Below, piece by piece: positions 28,030 to 37,127 of a stretch of 64,000 nucleotides of DNA (the first letter of the stretch is position 1; the number at the start of each line of letters is the position of its first letter). The stretch is from Kordiimonas sediminis (GTDB lineage: Bacteria; Pseudomonadota; Alphaproteobacteria; Sphingomonadales; Kordiimonadaceae), in contig NZ_BNCI01000001.1 in assembly GCF_014656395.1 (NCBI RefSeq), positions 620,001 through 684,000 of the forward strand, read 5' to 3'. Under the pieces are notes generated by a model that was not told the DNA's origin, did not search any database, and saw only the letters and a program-made list of their open reading frames with translations. The translations under genes and the position numbers were made by a program.

Positions 28030-28770
28030 ATGATGAAGCGATTTTTTGTATTTTTGAGTGTCTTATGTCTGTCCTCACTGGCCACCGCCCAGGAGGCAGA
28101 GCGTCCTGCATCCCCTGAACGCCTGACTGTCATTGAACTATTCACCAGTCAGGGCTGCAGCAGCTGCCCGCCTGCGGATGCCGCACTGCGGACAATGCGG
28201 GACCGTCCGGGGGTCCTTGCCCTATCATGGCCCGTAGACTATTGGGACCGATTGGGGTGGGAAGATACTTTCGCGGATCCGTATAATGCGCAGCGACAGG
28301 CGGCCTACAACAAACGGCTGGGCCGAGGCGGCGTCTTCACCCCGCAGATGATATTTGATGGCAGGTTCGAATGTGTTGGCTCCCGCAAGGAAGAAGTCAG
28401 TGAAAAAATACAGTTTGCCCGTACGCTTGACCGTCCCGAATACACAATCGGTCTGGACAAAGCAGGCGACCAGATAACCCTGTCTTTACCACAGTCCATA
28501 GTGAATGCGACTATTTCCGTACGTGTCGTCTGGTACCAGGCAGATGCAACCGTCGAAATTGGTGATGGCGAAAATCGTGGCCGGCGTCTGCACTATACCA
28601 ATGTGGTTCGCGACTTTAAAATGCTCGACGACTGGAACGGGGATGCTGTGACACATGAAATCAACACAGCAGAAGCGCCGGAAAATGTCACGCACATCGC
28701 GGTATTACTGCAGGAAGAATACGGACACGGCCCCATTGTAGGTGCTGCCACACTTTCACTGCGCGACTAG
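28030..28770 (+). CDS. DUF1223 secreted thioredoxin-fold protein
   Basis: 246 residues from ATG 28030 (a second ATG follows at once). A signal peptide ends near A-T-A-Q-E. The body has the DUF1223 start V-I-E-L-F-T-S-Q-G-C-S-S-C-P-P-A-D, whose C-x-x-C sits where thioredoxins have their active site, then D-Y-W-D-R-L-G-W-E-D and G-V-F-T-P-Q-M-I-F-D-G. A redox role in the periplasm is plausible but unproven. It is a common alphaproteobacterial protein of unknown function. Confidence 0.85.
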   Translation: MMKRFFVFLSVLCLSSLATAQEAERPASPERLTVIELFTSQGCSSCPPADAALRTMRDRPGVLALSWPVDYWDRLGWEDTFADPYNAQRQAAYNKRLGRGGVFTPQMIFDGRFECVGSRKEEVSEKIQFARTLDRPEYTIGLDKAGDQITLSLPQSIVNATISVRVVWYQADATVEIGDGENRGRRLHYTNVVRDFKMLDDWNGDAVTHEINTAEAPENVTHIAVLLQEEYGHGPIVGAATLSLRD

Positions 28771-29089
28771 ATTTACCGCAAGAAATGCGGTGTAAAGCAG
28801 GGCCAAAGACGCGTAAGGCGGTAAAATACCCTGCGGTCTGCGGACGGTTTCCCTTGACATTCCTCCAGATAAACGGCATATGCCGCGCGCAGGCAGTCTC
28901 CCGCGTTGGAGTTCCTGCACAGTTTCCATGGTGGAAACAAGAGATCGAGCGAGATTTCCGCACTGACGTCAGTGCAGGCCATAAAGACACTTCATCAGTA
29001 TCTGGGTCCGGGGAAAAGCGTTTCGGTTTTTCTTTGGATTATATAGACGGCGACTTCCTGATATGGAGGGACGCCTATTTGGATATTGC
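28771..29089 (+). promoter_or_regulatory. Structured leader of the DEAD-box helicase gene
   Basis: A gene-free 319 bases. TTGACA (28854-28859) with CATATG (28877-28882) 17 bases on is a possible promoter with a weak -10. Two hairpins follow: GTTTCCA/TGGAAAC (28922-28938, three-base loop) and the perfect palindrome GCACTGACGTCAGTGC (28960-28975). A leader of about 200 bases resembles the long 5' leaders of cold-shock RNA helicase genes. Confidence 0.5.
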
Positions 29090-30706
29090 ATGACACAAAC
29101 ATTTTCTGACCTTGGTCTTAACGACGGCTTGATGCGTACGCTTGAAGAGCAGGGCTATTCAACCCCCACCCCAATTCAAAACAAAGCGATCCCGTTTCTA
29201 ATGGGTGGCGGCGACATGATCGGTGTTGCCCAAACAGGTAGCGGTAAGACGGCTGCTTTTGTACTGCCAATTCTAAACCAGCTTGCCAAAATTGACAGTA
29301 AACCAAAGCCTGGCATGCCGCGCGCTCTGTTTCTGGCACCAACACGCGAACTTGCCATGCAGATTGGTGAATGCGTGAAGGATATGGCGCGTTTCCTCAA
29401 GCTGAAGCAGTGCACGGTTTTCGGCGGCGCCCCATACAAGACACAGATCCACATCCTGAACCGCGGTGTTGATGTTCTGGTTGCTACACCGGGTCGTCTG
29501 CTTGATCACATCAAACAGGGTAATATTTATCTGGATGAAACCAGTTTCTTTGTTCTTGATGAAGCCGACCGCATGCTGGACATGGGCTTCATTGATGATG
29601 TTACCAAAATCGGCCGGAAACTGATTTCCCCGCATCAGTCGATCATGTTCTCGGCAACATTCGAGCCACGTATCCGCCAGTTGGCTGAAACCCTGCTTGA
29701 TTCACCTGAGCTGATTGAAATCGAACAAAAGCAGGGCGTTGCTGATAATATCGACCACAGAGTTCTCTTTACCTATAAGGATGAAAAGAAGAACCTGCTG
29801 TTACATATGCTCGAAGAAATAAACCCCGGCAGAAGTATTATCTTTGTCCGTACCCGCCGCGATGCAGACGATGTTGCCTGGTTACTTAATAAAAACAAAT
29901 ATAAAGCAGACGCCATCCACGGTGATAAAAATCAGCGTGTTCGTCAGCGTATGATCAATAATTTCAAGGCAGGCAAGTTTGACTTCCTTGTCGCGACCGA
30001 TGTTGCGGCCCGCGGTATCGATGTAAAAGACATTACCCATGTCTTTAATATGGATGTACCAGTTGAGGCAGAAAACTATATCCACCGTGTTGGCCGAACT
30101 GCCCGTGGTGGCGGCGAAGGCACAGCCTTTACGTTCTGTGACCGCGGTGAACTGCACCAGTTACGCACCATCGAACGACTGATCAAAAGCACGATTGATG
30201 TTATCGAAGATCACCCGTTCCCAATGCCGGAACCAGTGAAAAAGCCACGGCCAAAAAGACGGAGAGAAGCCGACAGCCGGTCCCGCAAACGCCCAAGCAC
30301 CGGTAAAGTGCGCCGTACAAGTGACGCTGGCCTTAGCCGCGGCGCTGGCCCTGCCCGCAGCAAACCCACCCGCACACGCGCCAAAGGCGACTGGGATCCA
30401 ACCAAAGTCGACACCGGTGACGCAGTTGCACCGCGTACCAGACAGGATGCAGCAGAGCAGGAGCCACAGCGTGATCGCCGTAAACCGAAGGCAAAACGCC
30501 CCGGCGCGACCAGCAAGCCGCACCGTAAAGGCAGAAGCGCGACCGCAAAACCTGGCAAGCCCGGCAAACCAGCCCGCAAGCGTTCTGAAAAATCAGCGGC
30601 TGGTGACCGGTCCCAAAAGCCTGCACGCGCAGCCAAAGGTGGCCGCGGCGGCAAGCGTAAAAGCAATGATGGGGGTGGAAGTCCTCTGACCCGTGCAGCG
30701 CGCTAG
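29090..30706 (+). CDS. DEAD-box RNA helicase (RhlE-like)
   Basis: 538 residues. Core motifs: Q motif P-T-P-I-Q-N-K-A, A-Q-T-G-S-G-K-T, P-T-R-E-L-A, D-E-A-D-R-M, S-A-T, and H-R-V-G-R-T-A-R-G-G. After residue 390 the tail is low-complexity and very basic (K, R, P, A, G), which tethers such helicases to RNA. RhlE/CsdA-like enzymes act in ribosome assembly and mRNA decay. I use ATG 29090; the frame extends nine codons upstream but the family start M-T-Q-T-F-S-D-L-G-L fits here. Confidence 0.92.
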   Translation: MTQTFSDLGLNDGLMRTLEEQGYSTPTPIQNKAIPFLMGGGDMIGVAQTGSGKTAAFVLPILNQLAKIDSKPKPGMPRALFLAPTRELAMQIGECVKDMARFLKLKQCTVFGGAPYKTQIHILNRGVDVLVATPGRLLDHIKQGNIYLDETSFFVLDEADRMLDMGFIDDVTKIGRKLISPHQSIMFSATFEPRIRQLAETLLDSPELIEIEQKQGVADNIDHRVLFTYKDEKKNLLLHMLEEINPGRSIIFVRTRRDADDVAWLLNKNKYKADAIHGDKNQRVRQRMINNFKAGKFDFLVATDVAARGIDVKDITHVFNMDVPVEAENYIHRVGRTARGGGEGTAFTFCDRGELHQLRTIERLIKSTIDVIEDHPFPMPEPVKKPRPKRRREADSRSRKRPSTGKVRRTSDAGLSRGAGPARSKPTRTRAKGDWDPTKVDTGDAVAPRTRQDAAEQEPQRDRRKPKAKRPGATSKPHRKGRSATAKPGKPGKPARKRSEKSAAGDRSQKPARAAKGGRGGKRKSNDGGGSPLTRAAR

Positions 30707-30737
30707 TAGTAGCTGCAATCAAAATATTTTATGATCA

Positions 30738-30762
30738 GGGCGCGATATTTTCGCGCCCTTTT
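30738..30762 (+). terminator. Rho-independent terminator of the DEAD-box gene
   Basis: GGGCGCGA and TCGCGCCC form a perfect eight-base stem around a five-base loop, followed by four T. Confidence 0.85.
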
Positions 30763-30784
30763 CATATCAAACTCAAAAAAGCAG

Positions 30785-31822
30785 CTAGTCTTGCAACCGC
30801 TTCTGTGCCCAGCAGGCCGTTTCAGCAACCACGGGATCCGGGTCAGCACACAATCGCTCAATCTTCGGCAAAAGTGACCGATCCCCGCTATTGCCGGCAG
30901 CCACAAGTACATTGCGAATAAATCGGTTGCGGCCAATGCGTTTAATTGGACTGCCCGAGAAAACTGTCCGGAAGTCTGCGTCTTCCAGATCAAGCAGGTC
31001 CTTGATCGGCGGTGCCCCAAGCTCGGCGCGCGCATGAAATCCACTTTCACTTGCCCGCTTAGCAAACTTGTTCCAGGGGCAGGCCGCTAAACAATCATCA
31101 CAGCCATATATTCTGTTACCCATCTGCTCCATAAAAGACGGGTCAATCATGCCTTTATGTTCAATCGTCAGATAGGAAATACAGCGCCTGGCATCAATTT
31201 TTCGTTCGGCGGTGAAAGCATTTGTCGGACATATATCCAGGCACGCCCTGCAGGATCCGCACTGGTCCCGGTGGGGAGTATCCGGATCAAGTGCGAGTGT
31301 TGTATAAATAGCCCCCAGAAAAAGCCAGCTTCCAAAGTCAGGCGAGACAACATTAGTATGTTTGCCTTGCCACCCAAGACCCGCCTGTGCTGCCAGCGGC
31401 TTTTCCGGCACCGGGGCCGTATCAACAAAAACTTTCAGATCACAGGTGAACTCCTGCGCCATCCAGCGGCCAAGGGCTTTCAGCTTCTTTTTAACAATAT
31501 CATGATAGTCCTTACCCCGCGCATAAACCGATATATTGGCATAGTCAGGATAGTCCAGAAGGGTTAACGGGTCGTGGGACGGCCCATAATTCAGCCCAAG
31601 TGCAATAACAGAAACAGCGTCCGGCCAAAGATTTTGGGGCTGTTCCCGGTGGTGGCGCCGTTCCGCCATCCACTGCATATCTCCGTATCGTTCCTCCGCG
31701 ATAAATTCGCGCAGACCCGTTACATGCCCGTCACCCATGCGGGCCACAGTGAACCCGACGGTATCAAAGCCCAGCTCTTTCGCTTTTTCTGTAATTCGGC
31801 TTTTGTACTGCGCCGCAGACAT
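30785..31822 (-). CDS. queG: Epoxyqueuosine reductase
   Basis: 345 residues. The N-terminal cobalamin-binding domain has V-P-E-K-P-L-A-A-Q-A-G-L-G-W-Q-G-K. Two ferredoxin-type clusters follow: C-G-S-C-R-A-C-L-D-I-C-P and C-D-D-C-L-A-A-C-P-W-N. A HEAT-like C-terminus (R-F-I-R-N-V-L-V-A-A-G-N-S-G) binds tRNA. QueG makes the last step of queuosine in tRNA and needs cobalamin. It starts directly after the GST stop (TGA, then ATG), so the genes are coupled. Confidence 0.95.
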   Translation of the reverse strand: MSAAQYKSRITEKAKELGFDTVGFTVARMGDGHVTGLREFIAEERYGDMQWMAERRHHREQPQNLWPDAVSVIALGLNYGPSHDPLTLLDYPDYANISVYARGKDYHDIVKKKLKALGRWMAQEFTCDLKVFVDTAPVPEKPLAAQAGLGWQGKHTNVVSPDFGSWLFLGAIYTTLALDPDTPHRDQCGSCRACLDICPTNAFTAERKIDARRCISYLTIEHKGMIDPSFMEQMGNRIYGCDDCLAACPWNKFAKRASESGFHARAELGAPPIKDLLDLEDADFRTVFSGSPIKRIGRNRFIRNVLVAAGNSGDRSLLPKIERLCADPDPVVAETACWAQKRLQD

Positions 31823-32491
31823 TCAGAAATCTACATTATCATAGTGCACAGGCGGCCGGATACCAGGGACGCGGTCTTGCAGAAGGGACCGCATCGACCG
31901 GCGCGACTTTACCCGCATGTACCAGTCTTTTACCTCTGGCCAGTCAGACCAGTGCACATCCCCAAAATAGTCAATCACAGATAAATGCGCAGCTGCAGCC
32001 GCATCTGCCATGGTGAAGTATTTCCCAGTCAGATAGTTACGGTCTGCCACCAGATAGGTGATGTATTTCATGTGCGTTTTCAAATTGTGGGCCGCACAGC
32101 GTACGGCGGTCGAATCAGGTACGCCAATGCCGTAAATCCGTTTATGCAGCTTTTCGCTAACCAGAAGCCGCGTTACTTCCGTACCGATCTTCGTATGAAA
32201 CCACCCTATCAATCTACGAATTTCATACCGCTCATCCACTGATCCAATCAACAGTGCCGGTTCCGGGATCGCTTCTTCGAGATATTCTGCGATTGCCTTG
32301 GTGCCTGAATAGGCTTTGCCGTCATCCATAACCAGCACAGGCACTTCGCCCGCAGGGTTTAAAGCCAGAAAAGCAGGCCTGCGTTCCCATTCCCGTTCTT
32401 CGCGCAAATCAATATCAACGCGTTTTTCTGCAAGAATAACACGGATAAAACGGGCGGCAGGACTAAGCCAATGGTGATACAGTGTAGGCAT
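31823..32491 (-). CDS. Glutathione S-transferase family protein
   Basis: 222 residues. The thioredoxin-like N-terminal domain has L-Y-H-H-W-L-S-P-A-A-R-F-I-R, the cis-proline in N-P-A-G-E-V-P-V-L, and Y-S-G-T-K-A-I-A-E-Y-L as the glutathione gamma-glutamyl site. The C-terminal domain is all-alpha. The catalytic residue at the usual position is a serine (S in W-L-S-P), as in theta/zeta-like GSTs. Its start codon lies inside a strong hairpin (32489-32531). It is coupled to queG, as often seen in alphaproteobacteria. Confidence 0.85.
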   Translation of the reverse strand: MPTLYHHWLSPAARFIRVILAEKRVDIDLREEREWERRPAFLALNPAGEVPVLVMDDGKAYSGTKAIAEYLEEAIPEPALLIGSVDERYEIRRLIGWFHTKIGTEVTRLLVSEKLHKRIYGIGVPDSTAVRCAAHNLKTHMKYITYLVADRNYLTGKYFTMADAAAAAHLSVIDYFGDVHWSDWPEVKDWYMRVKSRRSMRSLLQDRVPGIRPPVHYDNVDF

Positions 32492-32531
32492 GGTAGCTTT
32501 TTACCGATATTGCATCAGAAAAGCTACCATG
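32489..32531 (-). promoter_or_regulatory. Hairpin covering the GST start codon
   Basis: CATGGTAGCTTTT (32489-32501) and AAAAGCTACCATG (32519-32531) are perfect 13-base complements around 17 bases. The GST start codon (32491-32489) is in the stem, as is its ribosome-site region. It lies between the gltB stop and the GST gene and has no T-run, so it is not a normal terminator. Confidence 0.6.
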
Positions 32532-32543
32532 TGTTTACACTTA

Positions 32544-35500
32544 TTACGCGGAAAGTGCTTCGGCGTCCGCCTCTACCGTTACCGGATGTTCCAAACGGGC
32601 AAGCATTTCCCGTGGAACCACCTGCCAGAAGTTGCCAAGTTTGGCATCCCAGTTAGACAGAATAGTTGCCCCCCAGCGGGAGCCGGTCTCCTGTACATGG
32701 CGTTCAATCTCTGTGCGCAGTGTTTCTGTCCAGTGCCCAGGCTCTGGCCGGATATAGATGACCGTGTCATCATTTACCTTAGATGCGAAACTGTTATTTT
32801 CGTCATAGATAAACGCCATGCCCCCGGTCATGCCGGCACCAAAGTTTTCACCAACATCGCCCAGAATAACCGCAAGACCGCCCGTCATATATTCACAGCC
32901 GTTGGCCCCGCACCCTTCGACGACAACGGTTGCGCCGGAATTACGAACCGCAAATCGCTCGCCCGCTTGTCCCGCCGCATACAGATATCCTGACGTAGCC
33001 CCGTAAAGAACCGTATTACCGATAATGGTGTTATAGCGTGCCGTGATCCCAGACCGGTTACTGGGGCGTACAACAATTGTACCACCCGACAGGCCCTTGC
33101 CGACATAATCATTGGCATCACCGGCCACAACCAGCTTCAGACCCTGTACCGCAAAGGCACCGAGCGACTGTCCGGCCGAGCCACGAAGACGAACCGTCAC
33201 ATGATCGGGTTTCAGCCCTGTCATGCCGAATCTGTTGGTTATCTCAGACGAGAACCGGGTCCCAACCGCACGCTGCGTATTCTGAATGCTGTAGGTCAAC
33301 TGCATCTTTTCACCGCGGCTAAAGACGGCTTTTGCGTCCAGAAGCATCTGTGCATCCAGCGAATCCGGTACTTCATTACGACCCTCAAGCGTACAGATTG
33401 CCTGATGGTTCCGGCCACCCACCTGCACAAGAAGCGGGTTCAAGTCAAGATCATCCAGATGATCCGCACCGCGGCTGACCTGATGCAACAAGTCGGTCCG
33501 GCCAACAATTTCATTCAGGCTGCTCGCGCCCAACTCGGCAAGGATTTCACGTACCTCTTCTGCGATAAAACTAAAGAGATTCACTACCTTGTCTGCTGTG
33601 CCCGTAAACTTCTTCCGAAGTGCCTCGTCCTGCGTACATACACCGACCGGACATGTGTTTGAATGACATTGCCGCACCATAATGCAGCCCATCGCCACCA
33701 AAGAGGCAGTACCAACGCCAAATTCTTCTGCGCCGAGTATGGCCCCGACCACCACGTCGCGGCCCGTACGGATTCCGCCGTCTGTACGCAGAGTTACACG
33801 GTGCCGTAATCCATTCAAAGTCAGAACCTGGTTAACCTCGGCAAGGCCAATTTCCCACGGGGTACCTGCATATTTGATGCTGGTTTGCGGGCTTGCGCCT
33901 GTGCCGCCTGAATGCCCTGATATCAGGATCACATCCGCATGGGCTTTCGCAACACCTGCTGCAATCGTGCCAATCCCGGCAGAGGAAACAAGCTTGACGC
34001 ATACTTTCGCCCGCGGATTGATCTGTTTCAGATCATAGATAAGCTGGGCCAGATCCTCGATTGAATAAATATCATGGTGCGGCGGCGGTGAAATCAGCGT
34101 CACACCCGGTGTAGAGTGCCGCAACCGTGCAATCATATCCGTAACCTTAAAACCGGGAAGCTGGCCACCTTCACCCGGTTTCGCACCCTGTGCGACCTTG
34201 ATTTCCAGTTCTTCGCAGGCATTCAGATATTCTGCCGTCACGCCAAACCGCCCAGAGGCAACCTGCTTGATCGGACTATTGGCATTGTCACCATTTTCAT
34301 ACGGCGTGAAACGTTTAGTGTCTTCGCCGCCTTCACCAGAGACTGATTTCGCCCCAATACGGTTCATGGCAATGGCCAGCGTTTCGTGAGCTTCAACCGA
34401 CAAAGCGCCAAGAGACATGCCCGGCGTGATAAAGCGTTTCCGGATTTCCGTGATCGATTCCACCTCTTCAAGCGGCAAGGGTTCATCAGGCCGTTTGAAA
34501 TCCAAAAGGTCCCGCAAATTAACTGGCGGCAGGCTATGTAGCCCCTTTGAATAGGTTAGATATTTGGCATAATTGTCACTGCCAACTGCGGTTTGCAGCA
34601 TATGAATCAACTGGCCGTCAAACGCATGAACCTCTTCATTCCGACGGAACCGGTACAAGCCGCCGATCGGCAATGAAACCACCTCTGATTTAAATGCCTT
34701 CTCATGCTGCTCCAGAATTTTCTGCTGCACACCCGCAAGACCAATGCCGGAAATCTTGGACGGCATGCCCGGGAAAAATTCCGCAACAAGTGCGCGCGAC
34801 AGACCAAGCGCCTCGAAATTATAACCGCCACGATAACTGGAGATTACCGAGATACCCATTTTACTGAGGATCTTCAAAAGGCCCTGATCAATGGCTTCAC
34901 GGGCCCGAATGATCGCGGCCTCAAGCGATATATCCCCAAACAGACCTTTTGCATGACGGTCTGCAATGGCGTCCTGCGTCAAATACGCATTAACAGTCGT
35001 AGCACCCGCCCCGATCAGGACGGCATAATAATGGGTATCCATACATTCCGCAGACCGCACATTCAGGCTGGTAAAGGTACGCAGACCCCGCGACACCAGA
35101 TGCGTATGCACACCGCCCGTTGCCAGAATCATGGGGATAGGCGCACGGTCATCATTTATGCATTCGTCCGTCAGGAACAAATGGCGTCTGCCTTCCCGAA
35201 CGGCGTCTTCTGCCTCGCTTTTGATCCGGTCCAGCGCTTCCCTGAGCGCCATCTGACCGCCACCCACGTCAAAGGTACAGTCAATAACCTGCGATTCTGC
35301 CCCAAAATGCTGCTGCAACGCACCCCATTCACGATTGGTCAGTACCGGGCTTTCAAACACAAGTGCGTCCGCCTGGGTATGACCTTCGTCCAACACGTTT
35401 GCGAAGTTACCAAAACGTGTTTTCAGGCTCATGACCCTGTGTTCCCGCAGGCTATCAATCGGCGGATTTGTCACCTGCGAGAAATTCTGCCGGAAATAGT

Positions 35501-37052
35501 GGCTAAGGTTCCGGTATTTCTTCGACAGAACCGCAAGCGGCGTATCATCGCCCATGGAACCAATGGCTTCTTTGGCTGTGGCGACCTGCGGATGCAAGAT
35601 CATTTCCAAATCTTCATTGGTAATCCCGGCGACTGTCTGCCGTCTGCGTAGTTCTTCGGCTTTAAAGGTCTGCTGTTCCGGGCCACGGTAATTGGGCAGG
35701 TCTTCAATGGACTTGATATCGTCTACCCATTCCTCAAATGGTTGGGATGCAGCCAGCTTATCCTTGATAGCGCGGTCATGATAAAACTGCCCTTCCTGCA
35801 GATCGAGGGCAATCATCTGCCCCGGCCCAAGACGGCCTTTCTCCCGAACCCGTTCTTCATCAATGACAACCATACCCGTCTCTGATCCGACAATCAGCAA
35901 GCCGTCCGTTGTCAGGGTAAAGCGCATCGGACGCAAACCGTTACGGTCCAGCCCCGCAATGATCCAGCGGCCATCCGTAGCAGCAAGCGCCGCAGGACCA
36001 TCCCACGGTTCCATCACACTGTTTGTATAGGTGTACATTGCCTCGTGCGCGGGCGGCAGTGTGCTTTTCTTCGACCATGCCTCTGGCACAAGCAGTGTTT
36101 TAACCATGGGCGCAGACCGGCCTGCGCGGACCATCACTTCAAACACGGCATCAAGGGCCGCACTGTCTGATGCACCGTTTGGAATAACCGGCTTAATATC
36201 CTCTGACCGGTCCCCGAACGCGATCGACGCCATTCTAATCTGATGGCTTTTCATCCAGTTGGAATTGCCGCGAATGGTATTGATTTCCCCATTATGGGCA
36301 AGCATGCGAAACGGCTGTGCTAACCACCACTGTGGGAAGGTATTTGTCGAATAGCGCTGATGATAAATCGCAAAGCTGGACACAAATCCTTCATCCTGCA
36401 AATCCGGATAAAAGGTCGATAACTGTTCTGCCAAAAACAGACCTTTGTAGATCACACTGCGGCTGGAGAAGGAACAAATATAAAAGCCGCCTACCTGTGC
36501 CGCGATGACAGCCTTCTCTACCCGGCGTCGGATGATATAAAGCTCCCGTTCGAAGGTTTCATCATCAACCCCCTTGGAGTTCGCAATCATGATTTGCTCA
36601 ATCTCCGGGCGGGTTGCCTCGGCCTTCTCACCGATCACAGAAATATCAACCGGTACCTGACGCCAGCCGTAGATCGTATAGCCAAACTGTAGAATTTCCC
36701 CTTCTACAATTGTACGGCATGTTTCCTGTGCAGCCAGATCAACACGGGGCAGAAAAACCATGCCAACGGCCAGACGTCCGGCTATGGGTTCGTGCCCGGT
36801 TGCTCGCACATGCTGCTTGAAGAACTCTTGCGGGATTTCAACATGTATCCCTGCACCGTCACCGGTTTTGCCGTCAGCATCCACCGCACCGCGGTGCCAG
36901 ATTGCCTTCAGTGCTTCAATCCCCTTCAGGACAACTTCCCGTGTAGGTCTGCCGTCAATGGCAGCAACAAGTCCTACACCGCAGGCATCACGCTCTTCAT
37001 CCGGGGAATATAAACCAACAGGTCCAGGAATATGGTCGTTTTGAAATGTCAT
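32544..37052 (-). CDS. gltB: Glutamate synthase (NADPH) large subunit
   Basis: 1502 residues. The mature enzyme should begin at the catalytic C24 (D-A-C-G-V-G), after a short propeptide. The order is class II amidotransferase (24-430), central domain, FMN-binding synthase domain (E-G-G-E-D-T, P-G-E-G-G-Q-L-P-G, S-G-H-S-G-G-T-G), the 3Fe-4S loop C-I-M-V-R-Q-C-H-S-N-T-C-P-V-G, and the C-terminal beta-helix of G-x-x-G repeats. It makes two glutamates from glutamine and 2-oxoglutarate. It follows gltD after 75 bases on the same strand. Confidence 0.97.
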   Translation of the reverse strand: MTFQNDHIPGPVGLYSPDEERDACGVGLVAAIDGRPTREVVLKGIEALKAIWHRGAVDADGKTGDGAGIHVEIPQEFFKQHVRATGHEPIAGRLAVGMVFLPRVDLAAQETCRTIVEGEILQFGYTIYGWRQVPVDISVIGEKAEATRPEIEQIMIANSKGVDDETFERELYIIRRRVEKAVIAAQVGGFYICSFSSRSVIYKGLFLAEQLSTFYPDLQDEGFVSSFAIYHQRYSTNTFPQWWLAQPFRMLAHNGEINTIRGNSNWMKSHQIRMASIAFGDRSEDIKPVIPNGASDSAALDAVFEVMVRAGRSAPMVKTLLVPEAWSKKSTLPPAHEAMYTYTNSVMEPWDGPAALAATDGRWIIAGLDRNGLRPMRFTLTTDGLLIVGSETGMVVIDEERVREKGRLGPGQMIALDLQEGQFYHDRAIKDKLAASQPFEEWVDDIKSIEDLPNYRGPEQQTFKAEELRRRQTVAGITNEDLEMILHPQVATAKEAIGSMGDDTPLAVLSKKYRNLSHYFRQNFSQVTNPPIDSLREHRVMSLKTRFGNFANVLDEGHTQADALVFESPVLTNREWGALQQHFGAESQVIDCTFDVGGGQMALREALDRIKSEAEDAVREGRRHLFLTDECINDDRAPIPMILATGGVHTHLVSRGLRTFTSLNVRSAECMDTHYYAVLIGAGATTVNAYLTQDAIADRHAKGLFGDISLEAAIIRAREAIDQGLLKILSKMGISVISSYRGGYNFEALGLSRALVAEFFPGMPSKISGIGLAGVQQKILEQHEKAFKSEVVSLPIGGLYRFRRNEEVHAFDGQLIHMLQTAVGSDNYAKYLTYSKGLHSLPPVNLRDLLDFKRPDEPLPLEEVESITEIRKRFITPGMSLGALSVEAHETLAIAMNRIGAKSVSGEGGEDTKRFTPYENGDNANSPIKQVASGRFGVTAEYLNACEELEIKVAQGAKPGEGGQLPGFKVTDMIARLRHSTPGVTLISPPPHHDIYSIEDLAQLIYDLKQINPRAKVCVKLVSSAGIGTIAAGVAKAHADVILISGHSGGTGASPQTSIKYAGTPWEIGLAEVNQVLTLNGLRHRVTLRTDGGIRTGRDVVVGAILGAEEFGVGTASLVAMGCIMVRQCHSNTCPVGVCTQDEALRKKFTGTADKVVNLFSFIAEEVREILAELGASSLNEIVGRTDLLHQVSRGADHLDDLDLNPLLVQVGGRNHQAICTLEGRNEVPDSLDAQMLLDAKAVFSRGEKMQLTYSIQNTQRAVGTRFSSEITNRFGMTGLKPDHVTVRLRGSAGQSLGAFAVQGLKLVVAGDANDYVGKGLSGGTIVVRPSNRSGITARYNTIIGNTVLYGATSGYLYAAGQAGERFAVRNSGATVVVEGCGANGCEYMTGGLAVILGDVGENFGAGMTGGMAFIYDENNSFASKVNDDTVIYIRPEPGHWTETLRTEIERHVQETGSRWGATILSNWDAKLGNFWQVVPREMLARLEHPVTVEADAEALSA

Positions 37053-37127
37053 TGTCTTCTACTCATTCATAATAATTATCTAAGGAGAGTGGCGCTGCCT
37101 GATACAAAAGGGCTCAGGCGCTGTCGT

